NCBI GenBank assembly: GCA_025890175.1
Contig: JANPYM010000004.1
Span: 202,984-266,983 of the forward strand
Direction of reading: 5' to 3'
Source: Ciborinia camelliae
Lineage: Eukaryota; Ascomycota; Leotiomycetes; Helotiales; Sclerotiniaceae
DNA length: 64,000 nucleotides
In this document: piece by piece, positions 12,900 to 25,589 of the stretch
Numbering within the stretch: position 1 is the stretch's first letter
Layout: each line of letters begins with the position of its first letter
Notes under the pieces: model-generated
Told to the model about the DNA's origin: nothing
Seen by the model: only the letters and a program-made list of their open reading frames with translations
Database searches by the model: none
Translations under genes and position numbers: made by a program

Positions 12900-14700
12900 T
12901 AAATAATTTTATAAATAAAAAAATTAATATATTTATATTCAAAAAAAAAAATTAATTAATTTAATTATAATTTAAAATTCTAACTTTTTCCTTTCAATTT
13001 ATTCCAATTAATTTTAATAATATAAATATACATATATATATAATAATATTTCCAACCCTATTTTCTTATAATAAAATAGACTTTTAACAATTTAAATAAA
13101 AAAAAATATTTTTAAAAAATTAAACAATTTATTTTTTAAAATATTAAAATAAAAAATTCGAAAAACATTTAAAATAAAAGTTTTTCGTTTGAAATAAAAT
13201 ATTAATAAAACAATTAACAAAATTAACTAATTATTATATTTCAAAAAATAAAAATTGAAAACAAATAAATAAAAAAAAATTAAAAAATATATTTTAAGAA
13301 AATAATAGAATTATTTTTTCAATTATTAAAACAAAATATAATTTGATTAAAATTAAACTATTTTAAAAAAAAACAAAAATTAAAATTACAATTTATACCA
13401 ATTGTTTTCAATATTTTTTTTCTATTTTTATAACATTTTTTTATACCAATATACAATAACAAAATTTGCAACATTTTATATCAAATTATAATAAATATTT
13501 TAATATAAAAATAAAAAAAACTAAAACTAAAATTATACAAAAAAATTTATAAAATTATTTAATATATACTGCTTAATAACTTAAACTTAAATTTAAAATA
13601 TTTTTTATTGAAATATTATAATTGTATCTGAAAATCGTTAATTAATAATAGCGATATAAATAATAAATATAAGATTCAAAATATATTTATACTATATTTT
13701 AATATAAAAATAAATTATTTATAAATTCAAAAATAATAGCAAAACAAAAAATATTTATAATTTATTAAAATAAAAAAATAACTATCCAAAATCCTGATTT
13801 TATTAAATAAAAATTTGAATTCAATTTAACTTTATTATTAATTATCAAAATTATTAATATAATTAAATAATATATAGATTTTATTAATAATTTCTAAATA
13901 TATTTTAAATATTAAAAAAATTATTATTTAAAATTGTAATAAAATTTTAAAGATTATTATTATTACAAATTTTGATTTTTTTATAATTTTTTGAAAAAAA
14001 TTTGTATAATTAAAAATATTAATAAAAAAATAAAGAAATTTGTATTTTAACAAAACTATACACTTTTTAATTAAATATCATTAATAATTACAATAGATTG
14101 AATAAAAAATATTGATATTCAATTATTAATAATATTAAAAAAAATAATTAAATATTATTACAAATATAAAAAAAAAAAAAAAAGAAATTTTAATTATACT
14201 AAAATATAAAAATAAATATTATATATCAAATAAATAAAAAGATTTTATTATTTTTATATATATAAAAGATTTTAAATTATTTTATTATCGAAAAAAATTG
14301 GTTTATACAAAAAGTATTATATATCTTATTAGATTTAAATATATTAAAAATATTTCAAAAATACATTAATATAAATTTATTATCAAATAAAAATAAAATT
14401 AAATATATTATGAATACCGTAAAACAATTACAAATTATTAAATTAAGATTATAACAATATTATAAAAAAATAAAAAAAAATCTAAAATTTTTTATTTAAT
14501 TTAAATTATATTTAATATATATAATATATATAAATTAAATATATAACTTTGATTATTATATTTACAAATATCAAAATATTATTTTTCAAATTATTTTTTA
14601 TTATTTAATATATAAAACAAATCTAAAAAATTTGAACTAAAACAATTACTATTATTTTAAAATATTAATAAATTATATTTTTATTAATATACAAAATCTT
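12900..14700. other. G-depleted tract inside the Helitron-like block
   Basis: G is very rare on the plus strand (about 11 in 12961-13560) whereas C remains common in CA and CT. This is the pattern of C-to-T loss on the minus strand only. No gene is recognised. Confidence 0.7.
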
Positions 14701-17250
14701 TTATTTATTAATAATATTTAATATAATATTTGGATGAAAATATTTTAATATTGTTAAATTATTTATAATTATAATATTAAATTTGATTTTTTTTAATAAA
14801 TAGATATTAATTTGAAAAAAACAAACAATAAAATTAAAAAAATTGTAAAAAATAAAAAATTGAAAATTAATAAAATTTAAATAAAAGTATTTTCCAAATA
14901 ACGAAATATTAAAAAGATTGATAAATTGGATATAAAAAATTGATTAAAAAATTATATATTTGATTAGAATATATATATTGACAAATATATTATTATATTA
15001 AATATTTAACAAAATACAAAAAATCAAAAAAATATAAATTATAATTTGAATAATATTAATAAATTTGAAATTTTAAATAAAGTATAATAATGAATATATA
15101 ATAAATAAATTGTTTATTTTAAACAATTATTTATCGATTTAATTATTAAACTTTTAAAAATAAATTTAAATAAAATAATTGAAATTAAAAAAATATATAT
15201 AATTTTGTAAATAAATAAAAAGATTTAATATTTAATAAAAAAAATAAAAATTATTATTTTTATAATTTTTAAAATAATATTAACCGAAATTATTATTTTT
15301 GGATTTAAAAATAATATTATTTACAATTTTTTAAAATTATTAATTAATAAACTATTTAAAATTATTAATTAATAAACTATTTAAAATTTTAAATTTTAAT
15401 TTGTTAAAAAGATATTAATAAATATTTAAATATTGTAAATATTTTATTATAAATAAAAAATCTATAATTAATATTAAATTGTTAAATTAAATTAATTATT
15501 AATTATAATAAATATTTTCTAAAAATAATAATTTTTTTAAAAAGTTAAATATTTGTTTTATAAAAAAAAATTTTTAATTTAATTTTATTTTAAATTTTTT
15601 AATATATTATTTAATTTTATATAATTAAATTAATATTTATAAATATTGTGGAATAAAAATTTATAAAAATCTGGATATTATTTGGCAATTTATTAAGGTA
15701 ATAAGACAAATTGGGGATATATTATAAAATTTTATATTTTATTAAATTTTAAAAAAATTATATTTAAAAACATTATTTATAAATAATTAACAATTTTTAT
15801 TATAACGAAAAATATATAATTTGGATTTTGCAAAAATAATATTATTTAATAATATTTTATAATTTTTTTTAAAAATAAATTAAATATATTAATATAATAT
15901 TGAAAAATTAATTAAAATTAAATAATTAATTAAAAAAATAAAGGTTTTGAATTAAAAGTATATGAATACAAAGTATATTTTTAGATTTATTGTAAGCGAT
16001 TTGAAGTTTGAATTTTTGTTTTATATTAAATTAAAGGTTATGTTAATAAATAATATATAAATGAAATAGGGATTAATAAATGAATTATAAAGTAAAATTT
16101 GAAATATAAGTTAAAACGATAAATTGAAGTTAAATAAAGATATATTAAATGTAGTTTTAATGAAATTTGAAAATTATAGTAATTTAATGTTTGAAGATTT
16201 TTAATATTTGATGGTAAATAATAATAAAAAAATAATGTTAATTTTTTTTAAAAATTATAAATTTTTTTAAATAAATAAATTATATATAAAAACAAATATT
16301 TTATTAATAATAATTTATATAATTATTATTTATAAGTTTTAAAAAATAACGTTAAATAAAATAATTTTAAATATATCTTTAAAATAAAATTTTATTTTTA
16401 ATTTTAATTATATTATAATTTTATAAATAAAAAAGATAATCGGATTGTTATTTAATAGTTTATTTAATTTTAAAAGATTTTTGTAAATTAAACGAAATAT
16501 TATTAAAAAGAAAGTTTGTAATCAAAATATTAAGTAATAATAATATTTTAAAGATTTTGAAGTAGAAAAACAATTAAATATATTAGATATAATAATATTA
16601 ATGAAATTAAAATTAAAAAATAATAATAAAAGCAACGAATTTGAAATAAAGCTGTAAAATAAAAAAGATAATCAAAAAAATGATATAAATAATGAAAATG
16701 AAAATAATGTTGAAAACGAAAATTGATTTAAATTTAATTAGTTGTAAAGTAAATATTGTAAAATAATTTTGAGTATTAATTAAATATTTAATAATAATAA
16801 ATGATTTTTGATATTATTAAATTTGAAATAAAGAATTAATAATCAAAATTATATTTGTTAAAGATTTATTATATATTTAATATATATAATATTAAATATA
16901 TAACTAATTATTTTTTTATTATAACAATATATAACATTTTCTATATAATAATATACTTTACATTTTACTTTGATTATTAATTTCATTTTTTTTAAATATA
17001 TTTATTGTTTATAATAATACAATTATAAAATTCAATAATAACTATTAATTGTTTTATTAAAAATCAAAATAACAAAATATTTAATTCTTTTTAATATACT
17101 TTATTTGTTCTTTATATAAATATTTAAATTCTTTCAAACTTTCTCAAATTCGATTTTTTCAATTTTTAAATTTTATAACAACTTTCGTTATACTATACAA
17201 AGTATTAATATTTTTTATAATATTAAAATTTTTATTTATTTTAGTTTTTA

Positions 17251-17480
17251 TTAAAACTATAATATTCTTTTTTATATTTATTATAATTTCTATTAAAACT
17301 ATAATATTCTTTTTTATATTTATTATAATTTTTATTAAAACTATAATATCTCTTTTCGTATTTATTACAATTATTACTAAAACTATAATATTTCTTTTTG
17401 CATTTATTATAATTACTATTAAAATTATTTCATTTTATTTTTTATCTATTATAACTTTTATTGAAATTTTTTTATTCCTT
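17251..17480 (-). pseudogene. Remnant encoding a 14-residue tandem repeat (42-bp units)
   Basis: Units start at 17251, 17293, 17335, 17377, 17419 and 17461, exactly 42 bp apart. On the minus strand four units read in one frame as variants of NYNKYKKEYYSFNR; the fifth and sixth have decayed. Because the period is a multiple of three and the frame is open across four units, this was probably coding. One unit has Cys where others have Tyr, so the Tyr positions may be mutated Cys or His and the repeat may once have bound metal, which is an inference. The host protein is not recognised. It lies inside the Helitron-like block. Confidence 0.5.
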
Positions 17481-20104
17481 TTTTTGCCCCTAATACATAA
17501 TATAATTCAAAATTATAATAAAACTAAAGATTATAATAAAATTAAAAATTATAATAAAATTATAATAAAGCTAAAAATTGTAATCAAATTAACTTCAAAC
17601 AAACAAACAATCTTCTTCAAAAACTAAACCATCTTAAAAATAAATCAAAAATTAAAATTTTAATTTATAATTTTTTTTAAAAATTATTAAAATAAAATAA
17701 TATTATAAATTTATTTTTTTATATTTCTTTTTTTAATAAATTTAAAATAAATATTATAAATAATATTTTTAAATGCTTTTAATTATTTATTAATAAATAC
17801 ATTTTATACAACTTCCTACATCATTTATCTTTTTTCCAAAAATTTCAATTTCAATATTAAAAAATATAAAAAAGATTATCGAAATTCAATTTATAAATAT
17901 TTCTTTATCTTATATTAATTCTAATAAAATTTTCAAAAATCAAATTTATACAAATTTAATACAATTTATATTTAAAATTATATTTGAAATTAAAAAAACA
18001 AAAAAAACTAAAAAAAAAAATTAAATAAATTAATACAATCAATTAAAATTTTTTTTTTGAAAATTATTATAAACAAAAAAAATCGAAAAAAGTATTTTTG
18101 TTTATTATTATTTAAATTAAAATTTTATAATTATTTGAAATTTTAAAAACGTTTTTTTAAATAAAACTTTTAATAATATAAAAAATATATATACATTACT
18201 ATACAAAAACTTTATAAAACTAAATAAATATTTTCAAAATTTTTTTTAATTTAATATATTAACAAATTTTCATTTTAGATTTTTTATTTTTTAATATTTG
18301 TTTTTTTAAAAGCAAAAAAACGAATTAATATCAAACAAAAAATATAATTATTATAATAAATATCAATATTTATTTATTTTTGAAAAATATATTAACTTAA
18401 TAAAATAATTATAAAAAAAATATACAAATTATATTATTCTCAAATAAAAATACAATCGATTTATATTTAAATAACAATAATATAAAATTTCTTTATTTTT
18501 TTAATATTTAAAAATACAAAACTAACTTTTTTTAATTAATAATTAATTTTTATATCCCAAAAATCTTTTGATTAATAATATTTCTTGTATTGTTTTTTTA
18601 TTTATTATTTTTTTTTTCAAAAAACTTTTTAAAAAACTTGTTATAGTTTTTTCGATAAAAATCAAATAAAAATATTTGGATAATAAACGTTTTTCGAAAA
18701 TTATTATATTTATTTTAATTTATAAAATCAAGTATTTTAAAATAATTAAGTTTATTAATATTTTTACAATTTTTTTTAAAATAATTAAATTTATTAATAT
18801 TTTTATAATTTCTTTTTTAATATTTTTTGTTAAAATTCGTAACAATTTTTCTAAATATTTAAATATTATTAATAATATTTATAATTAAATTGTAAATTTT
18901 ATAAAAAGTTATATTTTAAATATAAATAAATATATAAAGATTTATAAAGCTTTTTATTTTTTTATTTGTAAACATAAAATAATAAACAAAAAATTCGATC
19001 CCAATCGATTTTAAAAAAATTTTGAAAAATTAAGTTTACAATAAATATAAGGTTTAATTAAATTGCTAAATAATTTTTTTTAAAATTTTTTTAATATAAC
19101 ATAATAAAAAAATCAATTAAAAAAAAACGTTTTTTTTATATTAAAAAAAATATTCATTTTTAATATTATTATAATTGATTTTTATTATTAATCAAATAAT
19201 ATATAAGTATTATTTATACAAATTGAAAATCTTATAATTTGGGTATTAATAAATAATACAATTAATATTTTGAATGTTTATAAATAAATAATTTTTATAA
19301 TTAGTTAATTAATTTTATTACAAATTAATAAAAATTAAATAATACATTATTTACAATTTATTTGCTTTTAATAATATAAAATATAATATTATATATAATA
19401 TTATTATTTAATGTTGTATATATATATAATATAATAAAAAAAATGTAAAAAAAATAAAATAAAAAATAAAAAATGGAAAATAGAAATATAAAATATTGGA
19501 AAATAAAAAATAGAAAATAAAAATAAAAAATATTAAAAAATAAAAAATGAAGAATAGAAATATAAAAGCGATTTATTATAATTAACGAATTATTATAATT
19601 AGCAATTTTTTACAATTAATATTTTATTAAAATTAATAATTTTTTATAATTAACATTTCATTAAAATTAATAATTTTTTACAATTAACAATTTTCTACAA
19701 TTAACGTTTTATTACAATTAACGATTTTTTACAATTAATTTTTTACAATTAATTTTTTACGATTAATTTTTTACGATTAATTTTCGATCAATTAAATTCA
19801 ATATAAATAGGATTTCAATATATACAGATTAAACAATAAAACATTAACAATTTTTTGTATATAATTTTTATATACATTTATTATATAAATAATATATTAT
19901 TAGTAATTGAAGCATATAACTATTGTTAGATAAAATATATAATCTTTGATTATATATTTCAAATAACAACAAATTCAATTTCAAAATACTATATTTTGTT
20001 ATTATATTACATAATATTATAATAGATATAATTTTTAAGCAAAACGAAAATCAGGGGTTTAAAAATTAACCTTTATAAATATTTTTAAAAATATAAAAAA
20101 AATA

Positions 20105-20151
20105 ATTCTGCGAATCTATAGTCTGAAAATAAAATTTTCCGCGACGGCTAG
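20105..20151 (+). other. Helitron-like 3' terminus, copy 1
   Basis: In order: ATTCTGCGAAT (20105-20115, inverted match to 9440-9450), hairpin 20125-20139, spacer CGCGACGG, CTAG at 20148-20151, then T. The same terminus in reverse is at 50114-50160 with only one base different across the last 48 nt. Confidence 0.7.
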
Positions 20152-21245
20152 TAATTTATATATTATTTAATTTTATAATTGTTGGATAAATCACGTGCCT
20201 ACGGCACCCCCGCGCTACGGCGCTAGCATGCGCTAGCGGGCATATATAGTTGATCTATAGCATAGTTTTTAGAGCTTCGAGCCAAATACACTGTATACTA
20301 TAGTACATTTGTTTCTCCATCGCCCATGGTGATTCCAACAATAATATATTTATAATTTTATCTTTATTTTCTTTAATTATATTATTTTTTTATTATATTA
20401 CTTATTTAATTAAAAAATCAGAATCTTAATATCAAAAATATTACAATTATATAATTAATATAAATAAATTATATTTTAATAATATAAAATATTTTAAAAT
20501 AAATATTAATAATTTTATTTATAAATATATAATTTTTATTAATATTTATAAATATTTATAAGTTTTTTATAATTAATAATTATAAATATTTTTGATTATA
20601 TTAAAAAAATTAGTTTTAAATTATTATTATTATAATATTGTTAAATTATTTATTATTTTCGATATAATGTATATTTATATAATTATATATTTCGAAAATG
20701 AAAATTATTAATAGTTTATTTAAAATTAATAATATAAAATAATATTATAATTAATTAAGAAATAATAATTAAATAAAATTTATAATAAATATTTTGAATT
20801 TTTTTTATTAAATTAAGAATCTTATTTTACGGATTATTTTTGAATTTTTAAAATAAAAGCTTTTTTTGAATTAAATTATTTAATGTTTGTTGTATTATCG
20901 AATTATATAAAATTGTATATACTTTTTTTGTATCAAATTTCAATTTTTTTTAATCAAATTTGTAATTAAATATTATTAATTAAAAACAAATTAACAAAAG
21001 AATAAAGCAACTTTTTATAAATAAATATTTTTATTATAATAAAAATTAATTATTATATAAAAACTTTAATAATTATTTTCGATTATTTTTTTATAAATAA
21101 TAATAAATATATAATAATTTGTAATATAGATTTTGATTATATTTTCAATATAAAAATCTTAATATTTTTATTTTATTTATTTTAAAAAAAATTATTATTC
21201 AAAAAATCATTTAATTATAAAATAATAAAAAGTTAAAAAAGATTA
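20152..21245 (+). mobile_element. Repeat D copy 1, right part
   Basis: Collinear with about 59265-60120 once the solo LTR 20180-20340 is removed. It ends near a LINE 3' tail at 21246. No coding frame is visible. Confidence 0.7.
20180..20340 (+). mobile_element. Solo LTR, 161 bp, TSD ATAAT
   Basis: It starts TGTTGGA and ends TCCAACA, a perfect terminal inverted repeat with canonical TG/CA. ATAAT occurs at 20175-20179 and 20341-20345, and the empty site is at 59282-59286 in the other repeat D copy. It is G+C-rich with little sign of RIP. It has CACGTG at 20192-20197, the palindromic GCTAGCATGCGCTAGC region, and a TATA-like CATATATAG near 20241. It is unrelated by eye to the other LTR families here. 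Confidence 0.93.
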
Positions 21246-21318
21246 TAGTAGTAGTAGTAGTAGTATTAATTTTCGTCTGGCGGATGTAGGCTTAGGGCCT
21301 GCGCCCTGGACCTCCCAA
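21246..21318 (-). other. LINE 3' UTR and (TAC)n tail
   Basis: Seven AGT/TAG units on the plus strand (TAC on the element strand) follow a GC-rich segment containing a hairpin with stem AGGGC/GCCCT. The GC-rich part keeps its C and G residues despite saturated surroundings. Confidence 0.55.
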
Positions 21319-21536
21319 AAGATATAAAGATGTGTTAAACTAAAGAATTTATATTAATAATTATTTCAAAAAGCATTTTTAATTTATAATGGGTTTTATT
21401 AGGGTTATTTGATTGTAACCTTTTTATTTCATTTAAAATAAATATATATATTTTTAGAATTAGGTTTGAAAAGTATGATTTTAAAAATCTTAATTTAAAT
21501 ACTAATATAATATTTTTTTAAACTATTTTAAAGTTA

Positions 21537-21538
<2 letters not shown>

Positions 21539-21571
<33 letters not shown>

Positions 21572-21581
21572 NNNNNNNNNN

Positions 21582-21617
<36 letters not shown>
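21539..21617. other. Poly-A run with 10-N assembly gap
   Basis: 33 A residues, ten N (21572-21581), then 36 A residues. The true homopolymer length is unknown. A reading frame across it is meaningless. Confidence 0.97.
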
Positions 21618-21619
<2 letters not shown>

Positions 21620-24339
21620 AATAATAAATTCAGTTAGTAAAGAGATTAAAAAAATTGAAATATATATTTTTATAAAAATATATATTTTTTTAATAAAAAC
21701 AAATATTAATATAAAATTCAATAATAATTAAAAAATTTAAAAATTTTAAAAATTTGTTTATTAAATTAAATAAATAGTATAGTCCTTTAATCAAATTAAT
21801 TAAAAAAATATATAAATATATTAATTATTTATTGAAAAATTGTTATATTTTAAAATAATAAATAATATAAAAAAAAAAATTATTTTATTTACATATATAT
21901 TTAAAATTAATATTTTTATATCCAAACTTTTTATAATATTATATATAATTTTTATAAAAAAATTTAATAACTAATAATTTATAAAAATATTAATAAAACA
22001 AATCGAACTTTAAAAATAATTTGATTTTGTAATTTAAATTTTATTTATAATAATTTAAAAATAATATAATATTATATTTTATTTATTATATTTATTAAAT
22101 ATTGTTTTAAAGATTTCAAAAAATAATTTTAAGATTATTAATAATAAATTTAAAATTAAAATCAATATTTTGAATATTTAAAAAGGCTTTATTATTAATA
22201 AATTTATTTATTATTTTGTTTTTCTTAATATTTATATATTTCAATAATTATTATATCCAAATATTATAAATTTATATTATATCTTATATAATATAAAAAA
22301 CTTATTAAAATAATTTTAAAATAGTTTTTTTGAAATATTAAATAATCAATATATTATTTATATATAATTAAATATATTTTAAACTAATATTTAAGAATAT
22401 TTAAATTATATATTAAAATTTTTGTTATATTTTAATAATTTTATTATCAAAAATATACAAAATGAAATTAATAAATTTTAAATTATAAATTATTTATTTT
22501 TAGCCTTAATATATAATATAATTATATTTTATATATTTATTTTTGTTTATATATTATTTTAAATTATTTAAAAAAATTATAATTTTGTTTAAAAATAAAA
22601 CAATTTATTATATTTTAAATATTATTAAAACAATTTTTTTATTTATTTTATTAATAAAATTTATTTAATATTTATAAATAAAATAAAAAGATTTAAATAT
22701 AAATTTTAAAATTTTTAAAAAAAAATATAAAAGTTTTTATATTTTGATTTTAAATATTTGTTTGATATTAATATTACAATTTTTAATAATTATAAAAAAG
22801 ATAATATATTAAATAAAAAAATATAATATATTAATTATACAAATATAAAATTTAAATTTAAATTTAACTTTTTCAAAAATTGTATTCCTAAAAAAAATAT
22901 TAATATCTTTAAAAAAAATTATTTAAAAAATAATTTGTTATATTAATAATACCCTTTATATAATAATAACTAATATTTTATTAATAAATTTGATATATTT
23001 GCCTACCCTTTATAATCGGTATGGTATAATCGAAATGTTTTGATTTTGCTTGTATATTATATCTTTATATTATAAGTAAATAAAGATATAATATAGATAA
23101 TAATAGTTTTTTATAATATTGAAATGGGGGGATTATTAATAATTTTAATAAGATTTTGAATATAATAAATAATATATCTAATCTTTATTATTTTTTTTAT
23201 AATATTTTTGAAATATAAGTTTTTTATTAAATTATATTTTTAATTAATATAAAACAAATTAAAAATCTTTTTTTTTAATTATAATAATAAAAAAAATAAT
23301 AAAAGTTTTGTTAATTTTATATTTTAAAATATACTCATTTTATTTTTTAATAATATAAATTATTTTTAATTTTTTTGAAATAAAAAAAAATTTATTTATT
23401 ATTTTACAATTTATAATCTTTTTTATTTTAATAAAAAAAATTTATATATTATTATTAAATAAATTTGAGGTTTTATAAATATAAATATTATTAATATATT
23501 TAAAGTAAAGTAAAAAATTTTGTATATAAAGTTTGATGAAATAAAATATATATAAAATTAATAATAATAAAAAGTTTTGAGAAATATTATATATTATTAA
23601 ATAATTAAAAATTATAAAATTTTTTAAATATATTTTGATATATTTATTTATAAAAAAAAATTAATAAATTTAAATAAGATTAATAATTATTTTTATTTGA
23701 TTATTTTGTTTAATAAATATTTTTTAAAAAGAGTATTAAATATATTTTAAATATTTATAATAATTATAATAATCTTTATTTTTCAAAATATTATTGTTTT
23801 TATATTATATATAAAATTAATAATAAAATTTATAATAATTTATTTAAATAAAGTTTTTTATATTAAAAATTAAAAATATTTCATATAAATATAGTTTATT
23901 TAATTTTTTTAATTATAATATATTTTAGATTTTTAAAAATATAAAAAATAAAGATAATTAATTTTTACAAGTATATTAAAAATTTGTTTTTTTTTTTTAC
24001 TTTTAAAAATATTGTTATTTTGATAAGTTTTTAGATTTGAAAAAAGAAATTAAGGGTTAAATAATAGTTGTAAAAATTATAAATAATATATTTAATTGAT
24101 TTTTAATATATATAAAATAATTGAATTATAATTTTATTTATCCCCAAAAAAATATTAAAGATTTTAATAATATTTTTTTTTATTTTTTTTATAAAAATAA
24201 AAATTAATTATATTAAAATTATATTTTTTTATTAGTTTATTAATAAGTTATTATCCAAATTATTATTTATATTAAAACGATTTAATATTATAATATATAA
24301 TGTTTTTGTTTTGTTTATTATATTATTAATTATTAAATT

Positions 24340-25490
24340 ATTTATAAAAAATAAAAATAATTTAAAATTAAATTTTAATTTATATTAATTAATAATTTTA
24401 TATAATCCTTTATTATCCTTAATTTTATTAATAATATATTTCCAATAATCTCATTTAGCTTTATATATTATATTTTGGAAAATATAAATAATAAATAAAT
24501 TTATTTCGGTTTATTTAGCCCTAATATATTTATTATAAACTTTAATATAATTATTGTTTTATTATAAAACGGATTACCCTCCTTCTTATATAAATCTATT
24601 CGTTGTATAAATAAAAGATTTTAGAATAATAGTAAAATCTTTTACAAAATCTTCTACAATATTAATATCTTGTAAAGTATTAGGGTTATAAAAATTAATT
24701 ATATTTATAATAATTAAATCTACAAATTTAAATAAAAAGTTTTTAGGGATTTAATAATAAAATTATTTTATAACGATTTATTTTTATTCCAAAATTTATA
24801 TAATTTGGATTTTATAGTTTGACCCTATATATAAATTCTTTTTAATAAAAATATTTGCAAAGGGGATATTTGAAAAAGTAAAGTTTAATATATGGTCTGT
24901 TTTGTATATAGATTTATTAAGAATATTGATATAATTTATATTATTAATAATAAATTAATTAACGAAATCCTTTCCCCGATAAACAATAATAATATTTAGT
25001 TTGAATATATTATACTAAATATTAAAATCTTTATTAATAAAATATTATTAAATAAATATAAAATATATAATATAGTTTATTATTTTATTAATTATTAATT
25101 AATAATATATATTTAAAATAATAATATTATTAATATTAATTTATAATATATTTTTATTGTAAATAAATTATTATTATTAAATATATAATTTAATATTTTT
25201 TTAAATATAAATTATAATTCGGAAATGAAATGATTTTTTATTTTTAGGATTGGAAGGGTTTCAAAAGTTAATTAATATATAATAATTAAATTTTAAATGG
25301 TTTTGGATTTAATTATTATTTTTTATTTAAGATTTTTAAATGTAAATAATATTAATTAAGATTATATAAAATAATTCAAAAAATATAATATATATAAATA
25401 TACCTTTATTTATATTAGCTTAATTGATTTAAATGTTTTATTGGTGAACCCTATTATAATAGTGTTGGTTATTATTTTTTTTATAATATT
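24340..25490 (-). pseudogene. LINE ORF2 remnant: endonuclease end and RT linker
   Basis: The minus-strand frame near 24960-24800 reads KTDHILNFTFSNIPFAN followed by a GSNY motif. LINE apurinic-type endonucleases end with a conserved Leu-x-Phe-Thr-Phe-Ser-Asn stretch and then Gly-Ser-Asp-His, so GSNY is the catalytic SDH triad changed by two C:G-to-T:A steps (Asp to Asn, His to Tyr). Upstream near 25470 the frame reads NRVHQ, another endonuclease signature. Downstream, 24720-24560 reads IVEDFVKDFTIILKSF and then EGG-stop-SV, fitting the linker before reverse transcriptase; further on AK-stop-DYWKYI matches the usual AKRDYW region. The protein would nick target DNA and reverse-transcribe its RNA; stops make it dead. 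Confidence 0.7.
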
Positions 25491-25589
25491 TTATTATTAA
25501 AAAAAAAGATTAAATTAATTAATAATAAATTTATTTTTATTAATATTTTTTATAAAAACTTTATTAATTGAAACTCTATTTTTCTAAAA

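Larger units (their letters stand above)
9438..20151 (+). mobile_element. Helitron-like insertion, copy 1 (interior decayed)
   Basis: Removing this segment rejoins repeat D exactly as it reads near 59265, so it entered as one block, though nested pieces may lie inside. The right end has the form of a Helitron 3' terminus: a 15-nt hairpin (20125-20139, stem GAAAAT/ATTTTC), 8 nt, then CTAG followed by T. The left terminus carries ATTCGCAGAAT at 9440-9450, whose exact reverse complement is subterminal on the right at 20105-20115, as in elements with asymmetric inverted repeats. About 17930-20151 recurs in reverse at 50114-57129. No Rep or helicase motif was recognised; most of 9500-17000 is AT-rich without a visible gene. 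Confidence 0.6.
21246..25560 (-). mobile_element. LINE (Tad-like), minus strand, ORF2 and 3' tail
   Basis: On the minus strand the order is endonuclease remnants (about 25480-24800), the linker to reverse transcriptase (24720-24340), a long AT-saturated region where reverse transcriptase should lie (24340-22000, no motif readable), a GC-richer 3' segment (21276-21318) and a simple-repeat tail of TAC units at 21246-21266. A simple-repeat tail without LTRs is typical of LINEs. The 5' limit is uncertain. An assembly gap in a poly-A run lies inside (21572-21581). Confidence 0.6.

Noticed and set aside
18676..18888. Plus-strand 70-codon frame
   Set aside because: AT-driven frame of F, I, K and N; the corresponding region of the second Helitron-like copy does not keep it.
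21518..21721. Minus-strand frame across the N gap
   Set aside because: Poly-Phe from a homopolymer containing unknown bases.
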